Assembly (NCBI GenBank): GCA_014529385.2
Contig: CM043971.1
Span: 91,623,340 to 91,687,339, forward strand
Origin: Adiantum capillus-veneris
Lineage: Eukaryota > Streptophyta > Polypodiopsida > Polypodiales > Pteridaceae
Reading direction: 5' to 3'
Length of the DNA stretch: 64,000 nt
Part shown: positions 47,282-59,200 of the stretch, in pieces
Layout of the letters: each line of letters starts with the position of its first letter
How positions within the stretch are numbered: the first letter of the stretch is position 1
The notes under the pieces: model-generated
Told to the model about the DNA's origin: nothing
The model's database searches: none
What the model saw: only the letters and a program-made list of their open reading frames with translations
Translations under genes and position numbers: made by a program

Positions 47282-49627
47282 GCAAGAATTCAGCTTCAAT
47301 TCTAATGATTGACGTGGATGTATGAACAACTTGGAGGAGAGTCAAGAGACACAACTAAGTTTGATGATGTTGCAATCTACACATTATCTTAGGGTTATAG
47401 GAGACCTCTCACCATACAACCCTCTTATAATGTTTTCCCAAGCAACAAAAGCAAACACAAGAGCTCTTGAGTCACATACAAGCAGATACTACAAAAGAAT
47501 CTCAAAATGAAAACGCGTCACCTTAAACCAACGAGATGAGGTTGCCAAGCGTGAATTGGAGAGACTCAAGAGAGTTTTGACCCGCGATTTGCACCCAACT
47601 TATTGATTAAATTGATGCGCAAGAGTAGGTACAACCTTGATTGGAAGTTGTGAATCACTCACTCCCTTGCAATGTTACAACTAGCTCAAAGAAGCTTAAT
47701 TTCCTATACACCACATGTAATGGTGCATAGAGAGCTCACTCTCACTCCCTAAAACTAAGATGGTGAATGTCACGCTTAAAGTAGTGACCAATAGTGTAGG
47801 GATCCTTTCATTTAAAAAGGGAGAAGGGCTCTATTTATAGGTGAGGAGAGCCCTAATTAAGATTATACCTAATCAACATTTTCATAGAAAACCATGTTTA
47901 TGAAATTTTTTATATGTTCTTATGAGAGTGGGACTCTCTTGTCTCTTGAGTCACATGGATGTGGACTCAAGAGGAGAGAATTATTGAGGTGAAATAGAGA
48001 AGATTCTTGAGAGGTGAGTGATTTTTGTGTGAGGTTGCCTACTCCACGCTAGAGTAGAGTGGGTGCAATTTTTTTTTTTAAAGTTAGCAGTTAGTGTTAG
48101 TAGTTTGAAGTTAGTAGGATGGGGTAAAATTACATGGCATATGCACTCAAGGTGCATTATATGATTTATACAATGATAAAAAGTAAGAGAAGGATGAGAA
48201 TATACACAATTTGGTGGAAACCACAAGATGTAAATGAAATTTTCCACCTTCTCCTCCAGTGAATGAAGCGGTTGTAGAACTTTGTCGATGCAGTTCTTGT
48301 GACCATGGGGAAGTTGAATTCTCCGTGATCAAACTCCTCCTTTTGCAGGGCTTGAGCTTGGTTATTTTCCGTTTTTTTCTCTTTTTATGAAAAGATGAAG
48401 AGGTTATGGTAATATGAATTTGATTCTAGAGAGAGAAATTGAGCTATATGTGTGTAGAGATGATAATCTTTTGAGCTATGGAGTAAGGAGAGATGGAAAT
48501 GGTGAAGAAGATGAAGTAAGCCATGAAAGTTGCAGGTTTGAGTGAGGGATGGAGAGGAATGAGTGTATGTGTGTGGAAGTGGGAAAGTAGGTGAGAGAAG
48601 ACTATGGGTTACTTTGTGAGAAAAGTGGGCAGACTGGGATCCACTCAAAAAATCATATCTCACCGCTGGTAGCTCCAAAAATCATGAAAAAATTTGAGGT
48701 GATTATTCAGATTGTGGGCTACATTTTCTCTTTTGACCACTGCTCCAAATTCAGAGGAGATAGGTGCCAAAATTCTCACCAAAAAACCTATTTTTTATGC
48801 CTGCAAAAGTCTTTTAGTGGCCCCCTCCTTTGTTGAATTTGTACAATGTATCCTAGAGTGAGCCCCTCCTTTGTCATATCATAATACAAAGCATCCAAGT
48901 TGCCCTTTACACATGCATGGAGGAGGATTATTGATGACTAAGGAAAATATACATGGTGGGACTAGTGTATGGACTATTCATGGATTTTAGCTCAATGAGC
49001 ACATGGTGTTAGAATAATGAGTAAAAATAATAATAAAAATATTGAGGAATTATGGATATGGAAAGATATTGGAATCATATGATATGGTCCCTCTTTGTAT
49101 TATTTTGGGTGAAAGAGGAAAAGGTATGCAAGTAAATGAAAATAATATAATAAACATGACTAAGAAAGTAGAAATCAATTTTTTTGTTTTCACGAGGGTG
49201 AGGGTGATTTGTATAAAAGAAAAATATGAGGTAAGAGGATGTACACATTGGCAAAAAATATACTTATGGTGTAAGAGAATGAAAGAAGGCATATACACGT
49301 TTAATAAAACACACACCTAAGTATAAAATATTTAAATAAAATACCAAAATAATTATAAAAATCCCTATATTTAGGCCATAGACACAATGCAATATTTACA
49401 CACAAATGGGCCATAATATATTTTATTTTTTTATTTTTTTTGTTTTTTGGCTCAACTAGCCCAGTGACTAGCTAATTGAGGGTTTTTAAGAAAATATGGG
49501 AAAAGTCCCCTAACTCACACACGCCTATTTACAGTGAAATGGTAGGGATAGCCATAGTGTTTGGGTGAATTTGGTAGGGTGAGGTAGCTCACTATGACAA
49601 TTTGGAATAGCCGAAAAACGGCAATCA
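46947..49627 (-). repeat. 5' LTR of the Tat-like element
   Basis: 2681 bp; it pairs with 29464-32212 over its whole length with dozens of substitutions and several indels. Its AG tract (47202-47276) is shorter and lacks the AC run of the other copy. Confidence 0.93.
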
Positions 49628-49807
49628 ATGCATTTTTACCTAGAAACCCTAATTCTTCTTTCATCCAATAGGTTGCCAGCAACAACAAGGGAACTCACTT
49701 CACAAAATAATTGTGATGCACCTCTTATGTTTCCTTGTGGATAGTCTGCTGAACTAAGGACTTGAGGTAAACACAAACAAAGACTTTAGCACCCAAAGAC
49801 ACCAACT

Positions 49808-50035
49808 TGTGTTACCATATGCATGTGGTAGTGATGTATGTGAACACATTAGGACCGTCGAGGCATTTTTCCCTCTTTAGGAGGTTTTTTCCCCCGAGCA
49901 TTTTTTATATGCCCATCACTCTAGGGCTATCTATCTTTCCATTTGCACACTAAGTAACACACTCTCTATTGTGTGCCTTGAGCTTCCTTCATCTTCTCGA
50001 AGCTGTGTGTGTTTCTCTGCAACCCCATTCCAACA
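49808..50035 (+). repeat. 5' LTR of the copia element
   Basis: TGTTACCATATG at the start, ATTCCAACA at the end; 228 bp; about 90% or more like the 3' copy, with many scattered substitutions. Confidence 0.92.
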
Positions 50036-50037
50036 AT

Positions 50038-50049
50038 TGGTATCAGAGC
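50038..50049 (+). other. Primer binding site (initiator Met tRNA type)
   Basis: TGGTATCAGAGC two bases after the LTR. Confidence 0.9.
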
Positions 50050-50397
50050 AGGTTACGTCCTCCCGGGCTTAGTCGCCAGCTACTCCAGCACACGCCTGCT
50101 CACTTTCTCCAATTACAGGGAGGTTTGGCGAGCGTTCGCAGGTCAACAAATATTTTGGAAGGGCTCGTATAGCTTAGTCTGCTCATATTTTTTATTCGGG
50201 CTCATTTCGGCCTTCGCTTCCACTATAGGCAGGTCTGCACAGGCAATTTCATCATTTTGTGCAGAAATTCTATCAGTGTCATTTTCTGCATAACAGGTGC
50301 CTTATAGCCTTCTACGGTTTGTGCTATATAGTACGTGTTGTTCCCGTTCCATTTCTCCTATTTTTGGGCAGTTTTCACATCAGGTGCAGCATTTACC

Positions 50398-51312
50398 ATG
50401 GCTGACAATAACACAGATGTGTTCAAGATGTTTGCTGCTGAGGACAGGTTGGATGGGGATAATTACCCTATGTGGGCTTACATGATGCAACATGTTCTTG
50501 TGTCAAAGGGCGTCTGGAATATTGTGCAGGGCGTTGATGCACGTCCTGGTTCTGAAGATGTAGGCGATGTTGAGGATGTTGCAGGTCTTGCTGCAAGGAT
50601 TGCTGCTATTAGAGTTGTTTTGCCTATGGCAGAACAAGCTCGTTGGGATGTAAAGGATGCGCAAACTCATGCATTGATTGCGTTGTTTGTGAAGTGCACC
50701 ATTGTTTCTCACATTCATTCAACAAAATTTGCAAAACAGGCTTGGGATATTCTAGCAGGTCTTTATGCAAGCCGCAATGAGGCTAAAATTTCTTTGCTAC
50801 GTAAAGAGTTGGAGTCGAAGATTGTGCATGAGGGGATGATATGGACACTTTTCTTGGTAGTGTCAAGGATATCAATGAGCAACTTATTTCTGAAGGTGAT
50901 GTCATTTTAGACAGTTCCCTTGTGCAGACTGTTCTTGATGCCTTACCAGATTCTTACCAGACTTTTGCTAGTACTTGGAGACTTATGACCCAAGGAAAAT
51001 CTAGAAGTTGTCAAGTTTGATGCATTATGTGCATTGCTATTGCAAGAGTCACTTTCCAGAAAAAACATGACTAGACAACGTGCAGTTGAACAGGCTTTTA
51101 TTGCTTCTCAAAGAAAGGGTGGTAATAGCAATGTAGCCATTTCTTATGGTTCAGCTACGAGTGGAAAAACATCTATTCCTAATGCTTCTGCTGGCAGCAG
51201 TTCATCTGGAAATTCTGGTGATAAGGGCAAAAAGAAGATGCGTTGCCATTATTGTAAAGCTAATGATCACTTGATCAAGTCCGTGTCCTATGTTGAAGGC
51301 CAAAGAGGCTAA
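50398..51312 (+). pseudogene. Copia Gag (broken)
   Basis: ATG at 50398 (ACCATGG). The frame has the copia Gag pattern (FAAEDRLDGDNYPMWAYMM, AKQAWDILAGLY). A shift near 50840 and another base change near 51282 break it; the latter destroys the last Cys of the knuckle CHYCKANDHLIKS. Confidence 0.88.
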
Positions 51313-51897
51313 GAAGAAAGAGGGTGGTTCCACTACAAATGCAGCCATTCTTGAGTCTTCTGTGAAAGGAGACTGTGTTGCTGATGTTACTGCAGAATGG
51401 GCTTTTAGCGCAGAGTGCACTTACAATCCTGACGTCCATGATGCATGCTTGTCAGTTGTTGTTGCAGATTCACATGTGTGGTATTCCGACAGTGGTGCTA
51501 CAAAGCACATTACCTCACATTGTGAATTGTTTACCTATCTCGAGTCTGTCCCTCATGGGAATTCAGTCACTTGTGCCAACAATGCCTCTTATCCGGTTCA
51601 GGGAGTTGGAAAGATTGTGCTTATTGCTGCAAATGGCAGTTCCTTCACACTTGTTGATGCACTTTATGTACATGGGATCAAGAAGAATCTCTTGTCTGTA
51701 TCTGCACTTGCTAGACTTGGACTTGTAGTCAAATTTGTGGATGACAGATGTACAGTTCATGAGCTCAGTTTTGGTGATGAAATTGTTGCATATGGCCTTT
51801 TGTGCCATGGGCTGTATAAGCTCACTTTGTATGACAAGTGTGGACAAAATTTTGCAAATGCTGTTGTAGATTCAAGGGCTATTTTAGATGCAAAACT
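51313..51897 (+). pseudogene. Copia protease and GAG-pre-integrase start
   Basis: The aspartic protease has WYSDSGATKHIT (near 51480) and KNLLSVSALARLGL. The frame is then cut by the MITE at 51898. Confidence 0.88.
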
Positions 51898-52152
51898 CCC
51901 GGGGGGTTCACTATTTTTAAAACCACTATATCACGTGCGTTCAGACTCTTTTTCTAAAATCCCTATTCTGTGAATTTTTTTGGAAATATAATGAATCCTT
52001 TTCTTTGAAATTCTATATATTTTTTTGAAAGTTGTAAAAAACATATCCTTATGTAAATTTATTTCTGTAAGTTTTAATGGTTTAAATACCCTTCTGTTGA
52101 ACTCACGTGATAGGTTACATACTATGTAAGGTGAACCCCCCGGGGCAAAACT
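51890..52152. mobile_element. hAT-type MITE with 14-bp TIRs and 8-bp target duplication
   Basis: CCCGGGGGGTTCAC starts at 51898 and its reverse complement ends at 52144, a perfect 14-bp terminal inverted repeat around 247 bp. GCAAAACT lies immediately outside both ends (51890-51897 and 52145-52152). Eight-bp duplications are typical of hAT transposons. It has no coding capacity, so it was moved by a transposase from elsewhere. Confidence 0.93.
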
Positions 52153-53614
52153 TTGGCATGCACGTTTTGGTCATCTGAATTTTGCCAGTTTGATGCGTTT
52201 GTAGAAATCTGATATGGTTGCATCTTTGCCGCCTCTTGAAGCACCTGTCAAACATGTTTGTGAAGGCTGTATTTTGGTTTCACGGGATGTAGTGTTTGTG
52301 GAAGATTCTGTTCAGCCCTTGCAGTCATGTACTAGAGACAGTAATGTAAGCTCACAAGACATTTATGACACTTTGTTGCCTCTTTTCAGGGGTGGAAATA
52401 CGAATGTAATTTCCAATGAGGCAAATGTACAGCCTATGGGGGTTTCTGAAAATGTTACAAATCAGCCTATTACTGATGCAGATGTACATGATGTACTTGA
52501 TGAGGAAAGGGCTGAAAATGAGCAGGCTAGAGGTATGCCAAAATGGTTGGTGCACACTTTGCGTGATAGTAAATTGGATGCACCTTTGTCTAGTCGTACT
52601 CATTCAGGCTCTCGCCATGCATCTTATGCATTAAATTGCTATGCTTTGGCTGTGTCTAGCTTACATGATGTTGAGGAGCCTCTGTCTTTTGATGAAGCAC
52701 AAAATTCAGAAAATTGGATGGCTACCATGCAATCAGAATATGATGCACTTGTAGAAAATGACACATGGAATTTATGTGATTTGCCTCCTGGAAAAAAGGC
52801 CATTGGTACGAAGTGGGTTTACAAGTTGAAACGCAAGCCGGATGATGAGATCGATCGCCATAAGGCTCGACTTGTTGCAAAGGGTTACACACAACAAGAA
52901 GGCATAGATTATGAAGAGAATTTTGCTCCCACTTGTCGTATGACTATTGTGCATTTTCTATGTGCATTGGCAGCTCATTTTGGTTGGGATGTACATCAAT
53001 CAGACATTGTTACTGATTTCTTGAATGGTGACATATTTGAGGAAGTTTATGTAACGCAGCCTCACGGTTTTGTCATAAAAGGACAAGAGGACAAAGTGTG
53101 CAGATGTAAGAAGGCTTTGTATGGGTTGAAGCAATCTCCTTATGCTTGGTATGAGAAAGATGACACTCATTTGGTTAAACGAGGCTTTTGTAGCAGTCTA
53201 GCAGAAAGCACATTGTATGTAAAGCGTGAGGGTGATGTACATCTCATTGTGGTTCTTTATGTCGATGATTTGCTGATCGCTGGACCAAATGAGAGACATA
53301 TTGCTGAATTTAAGGCTGATTTGAATGCTAGTTTCAAGGTGAAAGATTTGGGGATGTTGCATCATTACCTGGGTATACAGTTTAAGCAGTGTGATGGTGG
53401 TATTGCCTTGTGTCAGAAAAGTTACATAGAGGCATTGCTATGTAAGTTTGGACTGGAGGATTGCAAACCTATTGCCACTCCCATGGAAACAGGTTTGAAG
53501 TTGAGTCTACATGATGCTGGCGATCCTGCTGATGTCACTCTTTACCAAACTGTTGTTGGATGCCTCATTTATGTATGCAACACGAGGCCAAATATTCAGT
53601 TTGCAGTCTCATAG
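52153..53614 (+). pseudogene. Copia pre-integrase end, linker and reverse transcriptase
   Basis: It begins with WHARFGHLNFASLMRL, a TAG at 52202-52204, and CEGCIL. Then, with the integrase core deleted, come the linker and RT (KWVYKLKRKPD, FAPTCRM, YGLKQSPYAWY, catalytic YVDDLL near 53260). It ends at a TAG at 53612-53614. Confidence 0.9.
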
Positions 53615-54214
53615 GTGAGCATATTTATGCATAGCCTAGGGTCTAAGCATTGGCAGGCTGTCAAGAGGATTTTTCGCTACCTTAGTGGCACTTTAAATCT
53701 TTGCTTGTTTTATCCCAAGGGGGGATCATTGCCGCCAGACTTACATGCTTTTTCGGACTCAGATTGGGTTGGTTGTTTTGACATGCGAGTGTCCACAAGT
53801 GGTTTTTGTTTCATGCTTGGTAGTTCATGTATATCATGGTTGAGCAAGAAGCAACCTACTGTGGCCACTTCGAGTTGTGAGGCTGAGTACAGGGCAGTCT
53901 TCACAGCTACGGTTGAGTGTGTATGGCTCAGATGCCTTATGGCTGATTTGGGTGTTGGACAGGACACTGCGAACACTATCTACACTGACAGTCAGAGCAC
54001 ATTGGCAATTGCGAGGAACCAAGTTTTTCATGATTGCACAAAGCACATTGAGGTGCATTACCACTATGTTAGGGAGAGGCTCTGAACAAGAGAGATCAGC
54101 TTGGCTTATGTGCCAACACAGGACAACCTTGCAGATATTTTCACAAAGGCATTATCTCGTGAGAAGCTTGAATCTTTTCGCAAATCTTTGGGCTTACTCC
54201 CCTTTGTGGACTGA
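53615..54214 (+). pseudogene. Copia RNase H and C-terminus
   Basis: RNase H motifs SDSDWVGC, SSCEAEYRA, TDSQSTLAIARN and KHIEVHYHYVRE. A TGA at 54083-54085 is followed by more coding in the same frame to 54214 (TQDNLADIFTKAL). Confidence 0.9.
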
Positions 54215-54277
54215 TCATGTCCTTAGGGCATGTCTCTTCCCTTTACTCATGTGCCAGCTCCTGTTCACCGCATCACT

Positions 54278-54289
54278 CCAGGGGGGATT
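54278..54289 (+). other. Polypurine tract of the copia element
   Basis: CCAGGGGGGATT directly before the 3' LTR. Confidence 0.8.
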
Positions 54290-54516
54290 TGTTACCATAT
54301 ACATGTGGTAGCGATGTGTGTGAACACATTAGGACCGCCGGGGCATTTTTTCCCTCTTTAGGAGGTTTCTTCCCCTGAGCATTGTATATACGCCCATCAC
54401 TCTAGGGCTATCTATCTTTCCATTTGGACATTAAGTAACACACTCTCTATTGTGTGCCTTGAGCTTCCTTAATCTTCTCCAAGTTGTGTGTGTTTCTCTG
54501 GAACCCTATTCCAACA
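54290..54516 (+). repeat. 3' LTR of the copia element
   Basis: 227 bp, TGTTACCATATA at the start, ATTCCAACA at the end. Confidence 0.92.
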
Positions 54517-54802
54517 ACTTGCACGACAAAGATATCAATTTGAAAAAAAAAATATTTACCTCACTTTTTGGTTCTTTTGCTGCAACTTTCACCTCCTCAC
54601 TTGAGACTCTCAATATTATTCAATTTCCTTTGTCTTTGCACAAGCCCAAGCTCTATCCTCTTTTTTTTGACTATATTCAACAATGATTGGAGGTCTTTAC
54701 CTTCTCCTTGCTTTCTTGAAGCTGATGATTAAGAGAATCCTTCAAATGTAGTAGCAAATGGTTTTCCAACTTAAGAATGTCCCTCTTTGTTGCAAGGTTT
54801 TT

Positions 54803-55040
54803 GTGTATAGCCTAATAGCCCTTTTATACCATTTCCTATAAATCTCATCAGTGAAGAACATTTGAAAAATGGTGGGGTGCATTTGGTGATGGGGTCTATG
54901 GGAAACAATCTACCAACCATTGTGTATAGCCTAATAGACCTTTTATACCATCTCTTACAAATCTCATCAATGAAGAACATTTGAAAAATGGTGGGGTACA
55001 TTTGGTGATGGGGTTTATGGGAACAATCTACCATCCATCC
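54803..55040. repeat. Tandem duplication, two ~119-bp copies
   Basis: GTGTATAGCCTAATAG starts at 54803 and 54922. The two copies differ by about ten bases and run on through GGTGATGGGGT. Confidence 0.9.
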
Positions 55041-56400
55041 ATGGGTCAAAGTGCTTCTTTTCCTCTAATCTCAATGCTTCAATGGCAAAAGGAGGAGTTT
55101 CATAAAACCTATTTCTTTTTCAAAGAGAGGAATATTCATCTTCTGGCTGAACATGGAGATGATAAATACCTCTCTTAGTAGGATTCATGGTCAAAGCTTG
55201 GATATGGGGAAGATGATAAGTTGGATATGGTGCAGAGAAAGGTGTAGCCAAATGATAGAATGAGTAGGATGAAATTCAAAATTTGTACTAAAAGAGAGAA
55301 ATGGTGCATTGGGAGGGAGAATTTTTGGGAAAGGGCCACATTTTCAAGAGATTTGAAAACAAAACTACACGTGAGGTCCCAAAAAATGATATCGTATGCA
55401 CCTAGTAAAAAGGTGTAGTTTCCCCCCCAATTCTTGGTTTTTAAATTTCTTATTCACATTTTTTAATTTCTTGTTCACATTTTCAAAAACAAAAAGTATT
55501 TTCTATCTGTACCATTTCTTACAGGGAAAATTCGAGGCCTCAAACTTCCCCTAATGAGTTGGCATTCACAAAAGACATGATTGGGATCAGTGCAACAATA
55601 GAATCAAATGTTTCTTTCATCGCCATTTTAATTACCTCAACCTTTATCAAATCCTTGACAGAAGCATTTGCAAAATCCTCTACCAAATCTTCCACCCCCA
55701 CAATGAGTGTTGGGCTGGTTCTTAACTTGTTGAACTAATACCATTGGTTTGGCATTGACAACAATCGGTTGATGGTGATGCTGGTGAGTGTAGCCTTGGC
55801 TGCACCCTTGTTGTAATTATTGCATCATATTTTGTGGTGTCAAATACTGCTAAGTGAGCACAAGAGTGGCATGGTTTGGTTTGCTAAGCATAAATTGTAG
55901 GGTGATGGGGGGTTGAGTAGGTGGAGCATAAATGGGAGCTTGGGGTAGTACAACAACCTGAGATTGCAGTGACTACTATTTCGCACATATCCTAGTGTTA
56001 AGTATGGAGCCTGATTTACCCTTGTAATTTTATGTGGTAAAAGCGCACATTTGTAAGGCCCCCATTATGAGGAGAAGCCATCGTGCGTGAAGAAAAATCA
56101 CTCACCAGAAACCAAAATTTTCACGGACAAGAATCAGGGGCAGCTTTAGAGGCCTCAGGGGCGGAGGCCCCCGATACTTTTTTTTCGCCGGAATATTATG
56201 GCCGGACGGCGGCCGGAAAGTGGTCGAAAAACAACCGGTCGGTTCGCATGTAGTCAATGGTCGGTGGCCGGTGGTCGGAAGTCAATGGCCGTTGGCCGAA
56301 TTCAAAAGCGGACTTGTCTTCTCAAGGGCGGCCACACATGGGCGGATTGGAGGGTCCGATTTGGATTTATTCGCACAAGGGAGGCTACACATGGCTGTCT
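55041..56400. other. Non-coding stretch
   Basis: No gene supported. A GGCCGG-rich patch lies at about 56185-56310 and probably belongs to the LTR of the copia fragment that follows. Confidence 0.4.
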
Positions 56401-56747
56401 CTCATAAGAGAGGGCAGCCCTTTTGGCCTATAAAAGGAGGCCATTTCTACACACATTTTATAGTGTGAAGTTAATGCAACAAGGTGAGTGTGAGGTGGTG
56501 AGAGTGAAGCAAGGCGGGAGCTCTATCAAGGATTTAATCCCTTTGTAAACTACTTCTTCTTTTGAAGTGCTAAAGCCATTGAGTGGCTGATTTCCCGTGG
56601 ACGTAGCCCACATTGGGTGAAACACGTATATCGTGTGTACTCTCTCTCTCTCTCTCTCTACTCTATAATATCTTGTGTCTGAAATCTATCTCTCTCCATT
56701 AAGTAATCTACTCAAAAATCTATTTAGCTACGTCTTATTTCCTAACA
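56400..56747 (+). repeat. Partial LTR of a second copia element
   Basis: A TATA box (TATAAAAG, 56429-56436), a CT run (56641-56660) and a CTAACA end at 56747, directly before a primer site, mark an LTR. Its left end is not recognisable. Confidence 0.7.
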
Positions 56748-56749
56748 AC

Positions 56750-56761
56750 TGGTATCAGAGC
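56750..56761 (+). other. Primer binding site (initiator Met tRNA type)
   Basis: TGGTATCAGAGC two bases after the LTR end. Confidence 0.88.
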
Positions 56762-56820
56762 AAGGTTTGCTCGTAGCTAAATTATCTCAAGGAAAGGATT
56801 CCTTGAATTGAGTGGGAGTT

Positions 56821-57216
56821 ATGGCGGAGGAAGGGAAGCTCAAGATTGAGAAGTTCAACGGCAAAAACTACCAACATTAGAAGATGCAGATTGAAGACTA
56901 TCTCTACCAGAAGGACCTCTATTTGCCACTAGGCGGTCTTGTGAAGAAGCCCGAAACAATGGCAGATGAAGCATGGATTGTCCTTGATCGAAAGGCACTG
57001 GGAACAATCCGGTTAAGCTTGGCGTCAACGGTGGCCTTCAATGTTTCGGAGATGAAGACCACGGAGGACTTGATGAAGTCACTTGACGACTTCTACGAGA
57101 AACCATCGGCATCCAATAAGGTATTTCTTATGAAGCGCTTGTTCAATCTAAAGATGGCAGAGAATGGTTCAGTTGTAGAACACCTAAATGACTTTAACAC
57201 AAACATAAGTCATTAG
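56821..57216 (+). pseudogene. Copia Gag fragment
   Basis: ATG at 56821 with KLKIEKFNGKNYQ, a TAG at 56878-56880 where relatives have Trp, then MQIEDYLYQKDLYLPLGG and KVFLMKRLFNLKM. The frame stops abruptly near 57216. Nothing of pol follows, so the element is truncated there. Confidence 0.88.
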
Positions 57217-57564
57217 GAAATTTCAGAGGTCATTTGGAGGGCCATATGAAGAGAGAGAAAAATAGAGCGTGTCCAATGAGCACGAAGGCTACGTTACGTA
57301 GGAAAGTACATGGAAAGACTCAAAAAATAGGAAAATAGCATAAAACTTTCACGAATCTAGGATTGTAGCATCGTAATTTCCTTCCTTTTATCGAGATTTT
57401 AGGTGCTTGCATGTGGTCCCACTTCTGATATTCTCTTATGGTCATTAACGTACTGGAGGGTGACCATTAAGCCCGCACAAGATATTGGAATTCTAAAACA
57501 CTTTCCCTCCATTAGAATGCTTTCAAAGTGAATCTCCCTCCACTAAAGCTTTTCTCTGAGAGCT
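57217..57564. other. Putative promoter region of the next gene
   Basis: The copia sequence ends and unrelated DNA begins near 57217, a candidate boundary of a later insertion. No TATA box is obvious. Confidence 0.35.
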
Positions 57565-58985
57565 ATGGCGTCCACGTCTTCTCGCCCAAGAGGCTCCAGG
57601 TGTTTACTGTCTCTCACACCAACAACCAACAACTGCACATTGCCTAGAAGGCCAAGTAGTAGCATATCCTCAATTACAATACCAGCTTCAATAAGTGCAG
57701 AGAACCAATGGGTTGGACAAAGGATAAACAAAGGTTCATGGGTCCTCATGCAACCAAGAAGACCCAAGAGGTCTAGTGGTATCAACATTTACCGCTCAGC
57801 ATGGAAGGCCAGAGTGTTGGATTTCAAAGTTGAAATCGGCAAAAGATCTGTAAAGGAAGTTCTTGTTCAGCATGTGTTTACCCATCCTGAGGTGATAGCA
57901 AACGGTGGAAATGTCTCAGATATACATCAACCACGTTGCGATTGTAAGTACTCTTGACATGTGAACTTACTGATACTCTCATTATAACTTTTCTTATATA
58001 TTTTGCAATGTTTCTCCCGCTTGTTATGAGCAATGTCTCCATTCTTCACAGCTCAATTACATTAGATTTGTCATTTGTACTTATTGATACTCTTAGTTTA
58101 ACTCCTCTTATATATATTGCAGATGTTTATCCCTCTTCTTATGAGCAATGGGAGCCTGTGGAGTGCATAATAGGCCTCTTCCATGTTGTTCATGCCCACA
58201 TTGGTTCTCTACAGTATTCAGAGAGGAGCAACAAAAGACTGGCTGATGAGGGAATCTTTTTTTATGACCACTTTTACCAACTCAGCTCAGGGAATAAGAA
58301 TGGCATGTTGGTGAAAGTGCCTCTACCAACCGATTGGAACACTGTGGACTGGCCAGTTCCCGAGGAAACAATGGTGGAGGCAATGCGAAGTAAGCTCTAC
58401 AATGATATACAAAGGTCTCTACGTAGCTCTATTCCTACCAAACTGGTTAGAATTGCAAACTTCTGTCCTGTTGCACTCTTCATAGAGCTGTTTCATAGCT
58501 ACAACATCCGAGTTACGAAAACTATGTTCATGTGCAAGTCATTTCAGCAGTCATCCTGTGACAAACTTCTTGACAAAGGATGGTATGCAAAGGAAGAGAT
58601 TGGTTTACGGTGCGAGGTCGCGCTTGATACTCTAGTTGTCAAGTACATGATTGCAAGCCAATCACTGTTACTCTCGTTTTGGTATATGCGATCACAAATG
58701 CTCAACGGTAAGTACATTCCTATGGACCAGGTTTCTGCAGGTTTGGAAGATAATCCTGCTGTGGATGTGGAAGTGATTGATAAAGAGCATGGCCTACTGT
58801 TGGTGGTTACAATAAGGGAGCTATGCAGTCTTCAGCATTTGCGGCATGACATAATTGAAGAGTCAATGGACAAGGACCTATCAGATTTTTCCTTTTTCCT
58901 AGCTGGCTGTAAGGTGATGCGGCGAAGGGAAAAAGATATTTTGTGCAAAGAGTTGGATGGTCGGGTTGAAGTAGTGTCAATGTAA
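57565..58985 (+). CDS. Two-exon gene of unknown function, about 413 aa
   Basis: The ATG at 57565 is in a good context (GCTATGGCG). Exon 1 (57565-57943) ends at a strong GTAAGT donor. Exon 2 begins at 58123 after TATATATTGCAG and continues in phase to a TAA at 58983. The N-terminal part has a compact basic and aromatic region (GSWVLMQP, YRSAWKARVLDFKVE). The C-terminal part is a mixed helical domain with no motif I know. The acceptor region is duplicated within the intron. It converges on the histone-protease gene at 59201-61405. No stop or shift is seen, so it may be functional. I do not recognise the family. Confidence 0.6.
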
Positions 58986-59104
58986 TAGATATTCTTGTGA
59001 ACCCAAGTGTATACAAATGACTTTCAAGACATGAAGTTTATTGAGCTCATTTTTCAATTGTGCCCTGTGAAAAAGTGTGCTTGAAATACATTTCTTTACC
59101 ATGT

Positions 59105-59143
<39 letters not shown>

Positions 59144-59200
59144 GTTAGACAAGACAAAGACATGATAGAAGAGTCATCTTAATTCATTAGAAAGTACAAA
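58986..59200. other. Spacer between convergent genes
   Basis: Holds a TC microsatellite at 59110-59142; likely contains both 3' ends. Confidence 0.6.

Larger units (their letters stand above)
49808..54516 (+). mobile_element. Ty1/copia LTR retrotransposon with internal deletion and a MITE
   Basis: 4.7 kb with short LTRs (49808-50035 and 54290-54516), initiator-Met primer site, Gag, protease, RT and RNase H in copia order. The catalytic integrase core is missing: the frame jumps from the zinc-finger region (CEGCIL, near 52270) to the pre-RT linker. A MITE sits at 51898-52144. CAACT precedes the 5' LTR and also occurs at 54515-54519, overlapping the last two LTR bases, so the exact end is ambiguous. 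Confidence 0.92.

Noticed and set aside
54517-54519. A clean 5-bp copia target duplication directly after CCAACA
   Set aside because: The bases after 54516 are ACTTG, not CAACT. CAACT matches only if the LTR ends two bases earlier, so the duplication is reported as ambiguous.
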